64,000 bases of DNA, from assembly GCA_937876095.1 (NCBI GenBank), contig CALFIE010000071.1, positions 8,051 through 72,050 on the forward strand, given 5' to 3'. Positions within the stretch are counted from its first letter, which is position 1. Each line of letters opens with the position of its first letter. The DNA comes from an uncultured Flavobacteriales bacterium (GTDB lineage: Bacteria > Bacteroidota > Bacteroidia > Flavobacteriales > Weeksellaceae). Position numbers and translations under genes: made by a program. The notes under the pieces were generated by a model. That model was not told where the DNA came from. It was given only the letters and a program-made list of their open reading frames with translations, and made no database searches. Below, piece by piece: positions 25,928 through 32,814 of the stretch.

Positions 25928-28078
25928 GTGCAAATCAATCAAGACAATTTACAGGAATTAGAGTTTCCTACGCTTTTAGCCGAAATTTCGCCTTTTGCTT
26001 TTTCGTATAAAATGGCAGAAAAAATCGCGCAACTTCAACCGATGGATTTGGCTGAAGCTGAAATTGCCTTGAAAAAAACCTCAGAATTTTTGAGTTCCTT
26101 CGAAAGCGAAAACGCAATCCCTTTCAGTGAGTACGAAGATATTGAAGTCGAACTCAAACTGATGTTGATTGAGAATTTCAGGTTAGAAAATTCAGCTTTT
26201 ATTAAAATTAAAAACCTCACCGAACAAATTGGTCGACTACAAAAATATTTCCCAAATTTCCCTGATATTTTCACCAATTTATTGAAAGACATTTCAGAAT
26301 TGGAATTCCGAAAAGAAATCATCGATAAAATCGACCAAGTTTTCAACCGATTTGGTGAAGTAAAAAGCGATGCTTCTCCCCTACTGAAAACACTTCGCTC
26401 CGAAATTTCGCACGCCAAAAAAAATATTCAGGAAAATTTTAATAGAACGCTTTCATCGCTTTCTTCCTCTGATTTTTTAGATGAAATTAAAGAAACGGTA
26501 ATCGACGACCAAAGAGTTTTGGCCGTGAAATCAGGGTTCAAAAAACGAGTTCCAGGTCGAGTTTTAGGAATTTCTAAAACAGGTTCTATTACCTATATTC
26601 AACCCGAAAATGTGTCGAAACATTATTTTAAACTTCGAGAATCTGAAGAGGAAGAGAAAAAAGAAATCGACAAAATTTTACGAAAACTTACGGCCGAAAT
26701 TTCAGAATTTCAACCACAACTTACAGATTATCAATATTATATTTTTGATTTAGATGTAACGAGAGCCAAAGCGAAGTTTGCCGAAAAAATAAAAGGTGTT
26801 TTGCCAAAAATCAACCGACACAAAACGTTGCGTTTGGTAAATGCGTATCATCCATTACTTTACATCAGAAATTTAGAAGAAAACAAGCAGATTTTTCCGC
26901 AAACTTTAACATTGACGGAACACAACCGAATTCTTTGTATTTCGGGACCAAATGCAGGTGGAAAATCCATCACTTTGAAAACCGTAGGTTTGCTTCAATT
27001 GATGATTCAGAGCGGGATTTTGGTGCCTGTTCATCCGAAATCGGAAATGTTTTTCTTTGATAAATTGATGACCGATATTGGCGACAACCAATCTATTGAA
27101 AATCATCTTTCTACCTATTCTTCTCGACTCAAAAAAATGGGGAGAATCATTCGTGATGCTGATGAAAACACCTTGCTCTTGATTGATGAATTTGGAACAG
27201 GTTCAGATCCTGAATTAGGAGGTGCACTTGCAGAAAGTTTTCTAGAATTCTTCTACGAAAAAAAGAGTTTTGCTATCATTACCACGCATTACACCAATAT
27301 CAAACTCGTGGTAGAACAATTGCCAAATGCACAAAATGCGGCGATGCTTTTTGATGAAAATTCACTAGAACCGCTTTATAAGTTAGAAGTCGGACAAGCA
27401 GGAAGTTCATTCACATTTGAAGTGGCAGAAAAGAATAAAATTCCGAGATTTATCATTAAAAATGCACGAGAAAAAGTAGAAAAAGACATCGTAAATCTTG
27501 ATAAAACCATCGTAAAACTTCAGCAAGAAAAATTTGAAGTTGAAAAACTGAAATCCAACCTTACCGAACAGAAAGAATCAGTAGAAGATAAGCGTGAAAA
27601 CCTACAAAAACTGAACGAACAACTGCAACAGAAACTCTTTAATTTCCAGAAATTATATGAAGAAGAACACCGTAAATTGCAGTTTGGGAATAAAATTGAA
27701 AATTTTATAGATGCTTATGTAAAGGGAACTTCTCGGAAGGATTTGGTAAAAGATTTTGTTAAAATTTTGGAACAGGAAAAATTCAGAAAACTCGGCTCCG
27801 ACAAAACCGAATCCGACAAACTGAAAGTGACCAAACGAAAAGTAGAGCAACAACTGAAAAAGGAAAATATACAAGTTCAAATCGCAGAAACCAACCAAAA
27901 AATTGAAGAAAAAACCCAAAAAGAACGCGCAGTTTGGCTTAAAATTGGGCAACGTGTTCGGATTTCTGGCTCTACTTCTGTTGGAACGATCGAACAAATC
28001 CATAAAAACGGAAAAGTTACCGTGAATTATGGCACATTCAAAACGCAGATTGATTCGGGGGAATTGGAAAGAATTTAG
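25928..28078 (+). CDS. MutS2-like ATPase without Smr domain
   Basis: The 716-residue protein starts at GTG (25928), 5 bases after a consensus -7 box TATTTTTG (25916-25923), so the mRNA may be almost leaderless. The MutS ATPase core has Walker A GPNAGGKSITLKT (about residue 340), Walker B LLLIDEFGTGSDP and the H-loop ITTHYTNIK. A long coiled coil (about 500-640) follows, then a short beta domain ending ...SGELERI. The C-terminal Smr nuclease domain of full MutS2 (about 780 residues) is absent. Known MutS2 acts in recombination control or ribosome rescue. Short versions occur elsewhere in Flavobacteriia. Confidence 0.85.
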   Translation: MQINQDNLQELEFPTLLAEISPFAFSYKMAEKIAQLQPMDLAEAEIALKKTSEFLSSFESENAIPFSEYEDIEVELKLMLIENFRLENSAFIKIKNLTEQIGRLQKYFPNFPDIFTNLLKDISELEFRKEIIDKIDQVFNRFGEVKSDASPLLKTLRSEISHAKKNIQENFNRTLSSLSSSDFLDEIKETVIDDQRVLAVKSGFKKRVPGRVLGISKTGSITYIQPENVSKHYFKLRESEEEEKKEIDKILRKLTAEISEFQPQLTDYQYYIFDLDVTRAKAKFAEKIKGVLPKINRHKTLRLVNAYHPLLYIRNLEENKQIFPQTLTLTEHNRILCISGPNAGGKSITLKTVGLLQLMIQSGILVPVHPKSEMFFFDKLMTDIGDNQSIENHLSTYSSRLKKMGRIIRDADENTLLLIDEFGTGSDPELGGALAESFLEFFYEKKSFAIITTHYTNIKLVVEQLPNAQNAAMLFDENSLEPLYKLEVGQAGSSFTFEVAEKNKIPRFIIKNAREKVEKDIVNLDKTIVKLQQEKFEVEKLKSNLTEQKESVEDKRENLQKLNEQLQQKLFNFQKLYEEEHRKLQFGNKIENFIDAYVKGTSRKDLVKDFVKILEQEKFRKLGSDKTESDKLKVTKRKVEQQLKKENIQVQIAETNQKIEEKTQKERAVWLKIGQRVRISGSTSVGTIEQIHKNGKVTVNYGTFKTQIDSGELERI

Positions 28079-28130
28079 AGAAAAGATACAAGATTAAAGG
28101 CAAAAGATAAAAGATAAAAGTTTTTGAATT
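28079..28130 (+). repeat. Word repeat after the mutS2-like gene
   Basis: Directly behind the stop codon come AAAGATACAAGAT and repeated words of the type AAAAGATAAAAGATAAAAG, then a TTGAATTTTTGAG stretch. The first words match those behind trmH on the opposite strand. Confidence 0.65.
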
Positions 28131-28199
28131 ATTGAATTTTTGAGTCGTGGAGAGACGAAAGATATTTAGCGTTGGATTTTATTCCAATGAATGTAAAAC

Positions 28200-28475
28200 A
28201 TGAAGCAATTGAAATCATATTGGTTTTTCTATCAAAAAATATTTGTTCCAAGTTTTTTGATTTCATTGCTTGTCACATTTTTGGTGGGTTTCAATTTTAA
28301 AATTTTTGCAATTTCTTACCTGTTTTTTGCTCCTTTTTTTCATTTTATGATTTATGAAATAAGAAACAAAAACGAATATTATTTCTATTATAATTGCGGT
28401 TTTAGCAGAAAATTTTTGTGGATTGTCACACTTTCAATAAGTGTAATTTTAGAATTTTTGATATGGAAATTGTAA
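28200..28475 (+). CDS. Small integral membrane protein coupled to an ABC ATPase
   Basis: The 91-residue protein has three likely membrane helices (about 15-32, 33-52 and 70-90) and a basic/aromatic loop (NKNEYYFYYNCGFSRKF). I recognise no named domain. Its last 13 bases overlap the start of the ATPase gene, so the two should be translationally coupled and may form one complex. This is far smaller than a normal ABC permease. Confidence 0.65.
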   Translation: MKQLKSYWFFYQKIFVPSFLISLLVTFLVGFNFKIFAISYLFFAPFFHFMIYEIRNKNEYYFYYNCGFSRKFLWIVTLSISVILEFLIWKL

Positions 28476-29122
28476 AATTATACGTTGATAGTATCGAAAA
28501 ATCTTTTGGTGAAAAAAAGTTACTGAAAGACATTTTTGTTTCTTGTGAAACTGGAGAAATTTTGGGAATCTTAGGAAGAAATGGTTGTGGAAAAACTACG
28601 CTTTTAGAAATTATTTTCGGTTCTATGAATGCTGAACATAAATTTGTAAGAGTTGGTAATAAAGTCATGAAAAATTCTTTTGATAATAAAGACCTCATTC
28701 ATTATTTGCCTCAAAATCATTTTTTCCCAAGTCACCTAAAAATCAAAAACATTATCGAAATTCTCTGTAATAAAGAAAATTCTAAAATTTTAGAAAATCA
28801 TTCTTTAATTAAAATTTTTCTGAACGAAAAACCAAAAAACCTTTCTGATGGAGAAAAACGATTGGTCGAAATTTTGGTCATGCTTTTTTCTGACTGCAAA
28901 TTCTTAATTTTGGATGAGCCTTTTCACTCGCTTTCGCCAAAAATTACAAACGAAATAAAACTCATCATCAAAGAACAATCTCGAGAAAAAGGAATTATCT
29001 TAACCGACCATCAATATGAAAACGTGATGGAAATTTCTACTAAAATAATTTTGCTGAAAGATGGTTCTACAAAAGTGATTAACGGTATTGATGACTTGAA
29101 GAGAAATTTATATTTATTTTAA
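28463..29122 (+). CDS. ABC transporter ATP-binding protein
   Basis: I choose the ATG at 28463 (MEIVKLYVDSIEKSFGEKK) over an upstream in-frame ATG because it starts the conserved domain; this gives 219 residues. Walker A is GRNGCGKTT, the Q-loop lies in YLPQNHFF, the signature is LSDGEKR (not the common LSGGQ), Walker B is FLILDEP and the switch is LTDHQ. One ATPase subunit paired with a 91-residue membrane protein suggests an atypical exporter or a regulatory ATPase. The MFS gene starts 5 bases after its stop. Confidence 0.82.
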   Translation: MEIVKLYVDSIEKSFGEKKLLKDIFVSCETGEILGILGRNGCGKTTLLEIIFGSMNAEHKFVRVGNKVMKNSFDNKDLIHYLPQNHFFPSHLKIKNIIEILCNKENSKILENHSLIKIFLNEKPKNLSDGEKRLVEILVMLFSDCKFLILDEPFHSLSPKITNEIKLIIKEQSREKGIILTDHQYENVMEISTKIILLKDGSTKVINGIDDLKRNLYLF

Positions 29123-29127
29123 AAATT

Positions 29128-30300
29128 TTGAAAACCAAAATAATCAACAACCGCGACCTACAAATTGCAATTGCCGTTTTTTTGGCGGGGCTTTCTTGTT
29201 TCGGATTGCTATATTATTATCAGGCTTTGTTGCCAGATTTGGCAGAATATTTCAAAATTTCGAAAGCAGAAAGCAGTTTTGCAGTGTCGTTTGCAACTTT
29301 AGGAATGGCAGTTGGATTGGTGACTGCAATGTTTGCTGCAGACCGATACAGCAGAAAAAAAGTGATAGGTTATTCGTTGCTTGCATCAGCAATTTTGGCT
29401 TTTTCATCATCTTTTTCGGAGAATTTCACAGTTCTAATTTTTTTAAATTTTTTGAAAGGATTTCTTTTGGCTGGCTCAACTTCAGTTTGTTTGGCTTATA
29501 TTTCCGAGGAAGTCACAGAAAATCGCCAACTGAAAATCACAGGTCTCTACATTGCCGGAAACGCAATTGGTGGACTTTTGGGAAGGGTATTATCTTCAGG
29601 TATTGCACATCATTTTTCTTGGCAATTTGCTTCTGAATTTATTGGAATTTGGGGATTGGTTTTTGCAGTTTTGTTCTTTGTTGTTGCTCCAAAATCTCAA
29701 AATTTTCATCAGAAAAAGCAGTCTTTCAAAACGCTCATTAAGCCAAATCTTCAACTTATTTTCAACAAAAATCTGTTTCCATATTATTTTACGGGATTTC
29801 TCTTGTTGGGAACTTTCGTGAGTTTATACAATTATATGGCGTTTTTTTTGGTGAAACCGCCTTTCCACATTCCAAAAATTTGGATGCCTTATGTTTATGT
29901 GCTATATTTAACGGGCGTTGTTGGTTCTACCATGGTTTCTTTTTGGGAAAAAAAAATTAAAAGCCAAAATTCCATTTTCAAGTTGATGAGCTTATTCGGA
30001 ATTTTTGGAATTTCGTTACTTTTTTTTCAAAAAAAAATTTTCGTAATACTTGGTGTTGGTATTTTCACTTACGCATTTTTCTCGGCTCATACTCTTTGTA
30101 GTAAAAAAGTTGGCGAATTCTCTAAAAACAAAAAATCGGTAACGATTGCAATTTATCTTCTACTCTATTACATTGGCTCTAGCGTTTTGGGAAGTTTCAC
30201 GGGAATTGTTCTCACTAAATATGACTGGCAAATTTTTCTTGTTGTTTTGATGATTTTTTTAGGAATAATTTTTCTGATTTTTTCTTTGAAAAAAGAATAA
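29128..30300 (+). CDS. Major facilitator superfamily transporter
   Basis: The 390-residue protein has about twelve membrane helices. It starts at a TTG codon (MKTKIINNRDLQ); no ATG is available between the preceding stop and the first helix. The loop DRYSRKKVIGY after helix 2 matches the MFS motif A region. YybF/AraJ-like drug or metabolite exporters are the closest general pattern; the substrate is unknown. Only 5 bases from the ABC ATPase, so it is probably in the same transcript. Confidence 0.82.
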   Translation: MKTKIINNRDLQIAIAVFLAGLSCFGLLYYYQALLPDLAEYFKISKAESSFAVSFATLGMAVGLVTAMFAADRYSRKKVIGYSLLASAILAFSSSFSENFTVLIFLNFLKGFLLAGSTSVCLAYISEEVTENRQLKITGLYIAGNAIGGLLGRVLSSGIAHHFSWQFASEFIGIWGLVFAVLFFVVAPKSQNFHQKKQSFKTLIKPNLQLIFNKNLFPYYFTGFLLLGTFVSLYNYMAFFLVKPPFHIPKIWMPYVYVLYLTGVVGSTMVSFWEKKIKSQNSIFKLMSLFGIFGISLLFFQKKIFVILGVGIFTYAFFSAHTLCSKKVGEFSKNKKSVTIAIYLLLYYIGSSVLGSFTGIVLTKYDWQIFLVVLMIFLGIIFLIFSLKKE

Positions 30301-30349
30301 TTCATAAATATTGGTTTACCTACAAATAATGCTTTTTTGCCGCAAAAAA

Positions 30350-30379
30350 TTGTGCATGTTTTAGAAGCTTCGTAATTTG
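30350..30379 (+). promoter_or_regulatory. Possible promoter for the kinase/regulator unit
   Basis: TTG (30350-30352) and TAATTTG (30373-30379) are 20 bases apart, close to Bacteroidota consensus geometry, 26 bases upstream of the kinase start. Confidence 0.4.
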
Positions 30380-30404
30380 CCATCAGAAAATATCTAAAAT
30401 TGCG

Positions 30405-31478
30405 ATGAAAAAAACAGCTATTCATCTTTTATTAATTCTCATTTTTTTGTCAATTCCCATCCTTTCATCGCCAGATTTTGATGGGAGTTTTAGGATGTTG
30501 CGAGTTCCTATGTTTCAGAAATCATTTTTAGAAATGATTTTGCTCATTATTTTCTTCTACTTCAATTACTTTTTTTTGATGCCGAAATTTTTCAACACCC
30601 ATCGTTATTGGAAGTATTTTTTATGCGTGTTTGTTTGTTTTCTTTTGGTTGCAGTTATTCCCAATGTGCTGATTCAGGATCATTTTCATGCAATTCACAA
30701 TTTACCACCAGATTTTAAAGACGAAAAACCTCCTTTTCACGAAAAACCACCTTTGCACGAAAACCATTCTTTTCACAAAAAATTTGAAAGAGATAATCAT
30801 TTTTGGGAAATTTTCAGATCCATTTTACCGTTTAGTTTTTCTTTACTTTGTTCTCTGTTTATTAATCTTTATTTAAAGAAGAAAGAAGCTGAAACTTTGA
30901 AAAATAAGGCAGAACTCTTGAATTTACGATATCAATTACAACCTCATTTTTTGTTCAATATTCTCAACAATATTTATTCTCTATCTATTTTGAAATCAGA
31001 TGATGCACCAGAAAGCATCCTGAAATTGTCAAACGTAATGAGATATGTGGTAAACGAAGCCAACAAAGATTTTGTATCACTGAAAGATGAATTGACTTAC
31101 TTGAATGATTATATCGCTTTGCAAATAATAAGAACTGATGAAAGTTTAGATTTTGATTTTTTTGAAAATATCCAAAATGAAAATCTTAAAATTGCACCCA
31201 TGATTTTGGTGATTTTTGTAGAAAACGCCTTCAAATATGGTTTCAATGCAGAGGAAGATTCGGTAATAAAAATTAGCATTTCTACTGAAAACGACACCTT
31301 ATTTTTCAAAGTTTTCAATAAAGTGGTCAATAATACTGTACCAAAGAATATGTCAACAAAAATTGGCCTCAATAACACCTTAGAAAGATTAAAAGAACTT
31401 TATCCGGAGAAACATCAAATTGAAATAAAACAGACTGAAACAGAACATGAAGTAAACTTGGTAATGAAGTTGGAATGA
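30405..31478 (+). CDS. LytS/YehU-type sensor histidine kinase with His-rich extracytoplasmic loop
   Basis: The 357-residue protein has four predicted membrane helices (about 5-22, 40-58, 69-89, 140-156). The loop between the third and fourth holds eight histidines in residues 93-132 (DHFHAIH, FHEKPPLHENHSFH, NHF) and many acidic residues, a likely metal-binding sensor. The cytoplasmic part is a His_kinase (PF06580) domain with His181 in LQPHFLFNILNNIY, then an HATPase with FVENAFKYGF and the GLNNTLERLKELY ending. It pairs with the LytTR regulator 83 bases downstream. Confidence 0.88.
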   Translation: MKKTAIHLLLILIFLSIPILSSPDFDGSFRMLRVPMFQKSFLEMILLIIFFYFNYFFLMPKFFNTHRYWKYFLCVFVCFLLVAVIPNVLIQDHFHAIHNLPPDFKDEKPPFHEKPPLHENHSFHKKFERDNHFWEIFRSILPFSFSLLCSLFINLYLKKKEAETLKNKAELLNLRYQLQPHFLFNILNNIYSLSILKSDDAPESILKLSNVMRYVVNEANKDFVSLKDELTYLNDYIALQIIRTDESLDFDFFENIQNENLKIAPMILVIFVENAFKYGFNAEEDSVIKISISTENDTLFFKVFNKVVNNTVPKNMSTKIGLNNTLERLKELYPEKHQIEIKQTETEHEVNLVMKLE

Positions 31479-31560
31479 TAGATGTAGAAGATAGAAGAAG
31501 GAAGAAAATTTAGAATTTTGAACCTTGAACTTTGAAATTCGAACTTGAACTTTGAATAAA
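31473..31560 (+). repeat. Word repeat between kinase and response regulator genes
   Basis: Starting at the kinase stop codon, GATGTAGAAGATAGAAGAAGGAAG is followed by TTGAACCTTGAACTTTGAAA-type words up to the regulator start. The first half matches the repeats at 60794 and (inverted) 61338. It fills nearly the whole intergenic space inside a two-gene operon. Confidence 0.65.
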
Positions 31561-31561
31561 A

Positions 31562-32233
31562 ATGATAACAGCAATTGCGCTTGACGACGAACCTTTAGCT
31601 TTGAAGATCATTGAGAATTTCTGCGAAAAAATAGATTTTTTGCAACTCGAAAAAACCTTCAACAGACAAAGTGATGCCCAAAAATACCTGAACAAATTTC
31701 CGGTAGATTTAATTTTTTTGGATATCCAAATGCCACAAAAAAACGGACTGGATTTCTACAAAGGTATTCAACAAAATACCCAGGTTATTTTCACTACGGC
31801 TTATTCAGATTATGCAGTAGATGCTTTTGAAGTAGAAGCAGTGGATTATTTGGTGAAGCCATTTTCGTTCGAAAGGTTTCAAAAAGCGGTTGAAAAATTG
31901 AATTACAAAATTGAAGAGGAAGAAAATCAATTTCTTACGATTCGCGCAGATTATAAATTACATAAAATAGATTTTGCCAACATCAAACTCATAGAAGGTT
32001 TAGACGATTACGTAAAAATTCATTTAAAGGACAAAAGCATCATCACCGCAAGAAATTCTTTGAAAAATATTTTAGAAAAAATCCCTAGCAAAATGTTTCT
32101 AAGAGTTCACAGATCCTACATTGTTCCAATTTCTGCCATCAAATCATTCATCAATAAAAATTTGGAAATAGATGGTTTCACCATTCCAGTTGGTGAAACT
32201 TATAAAGAAGAAATTTCAAAAATTTTAAAATAA
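31562..32233 (+). CDS. LytTR-family response regulator
   Basis: The 223-residue protein has an N-terminal receiver domain with the acidic pair in IALDDEPLAL and the phospho-acceptor Asp54 in LIFLDIQMPQKNG, then a LytTR DNA-binding domain (about 125-223) with FLRVHRSYIVP. It should receive phosphate from the upstream kinase and act on promoters bearing paired LytTR sites. The exported T9SS-type protein gene starts 86 bases downstream and is the natural candidate target. Confidence 0.92.
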   Translation: MITAIALDDEPLALKIIENFCEKIDFLQLEKTFNRQSDAQKYLNKFPVDLIFLDIQMPQKNGLDFYKGIQQNTQVIFTTAYSDYAVDAFEVEAVDYLVKPFSFERFQKAVEKLNYKIEEEENQFLTIRADYKLHKIDFANIKLIEGLDDYVKIHLKDKSIITARNSLKNILEKIPSKMFLRVHRSYIVPISAIKSFINKNLEIDGFTIPVGETYKEEISKILK

Positions 32234-32319
32234 TATTTACCGACACATTTCTTTGGTTTACCTCAAAAAATTCTTCATCATTTCAAAAAAAGCTAATTTT
32301 ATTCACAAAATTTCACTTT

Positions 32320-32814
32320 ATGAACAAAAAAATCTTTATTTGGAAGAGAATGATGCTACTGCTGTTCTTTTTCAGTGCTTATTTCACTTATGCACAGTCA
32401 GGAATTATTGTAAAATACTACACTGGAACAGAATCTACCTATAATATAGATGCTACAGGAAAGCTCTATTTTTCGGGAGATGATCTCTTGGTAAAAGAAA
32501 CATCTGCTTCTAACGATGTTACCATTCCAATTAGTATTATCCAAAAAATTACACTTACCACTTTTGTCTTAGGAACAGATGAAGTAGGTGCTAACAACGC
32601 ACAAATATCGCTTTTTCCTAATCCGAGTTCAGATTTTATACAAATAAAATCTAAAAATTCTGAAAAATTGGGTGTGAAAATATTCTCGATGACAGGACAA
32701 CTTGTACTAAAAGGAACATATGCTTCAGATGAAAAGATTGATGTCTCCAAACTAAACGTTGGAGTGTATTTGGTTCAAGTAAATGGTTCAACAATAAAAT
32801 TTATTAAAAAATGA
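32320..32814 (+). CDS. Small secreted protein with T9SS type A sorting domain
   Basis: The 164-residue protein has a signal peptide (ending FSAYFTYAQ), a short domain with GIIVKYYTGTESTYNI and VTIPISIIQKITL, and a C-terminal T9SS type A sorting domain from about residue 90: ISLFPNPSSDFIQIKS, KIFSMTGQLV and GVYLVQVNG ending KFIKK. The cargo domain is thus very short. It overlaps the start of the 903-residue gene by four bases (ATGA), so the two are translationally coupled. Its short domain resembles the N-terminus of that larger partner. Confidence 0.85.
   Translation: MNKKIFIWKRMMLLLFFFSAYFTYAQSGIIVKYYTGTESTYNIDATGKLYFSGDDLLVKETSASNDVTIPISIIQKITLTTFVLGTDEVGANNAQISLFPNPSSDFIQIKSKNSEKLGVKIFSMTGQLVLKGTYASDEKIDVSKLNVGVYLVQVNGSTIKFIKK

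Noticed and set aside
29196..29821. Two long frames (146 and 89 codons) overlapping the MFS gene, considered as signs of frameshift
   Set aside because: The main frame is continuous with a complete set of membrane helices; the others are aromatic-rich shadows.
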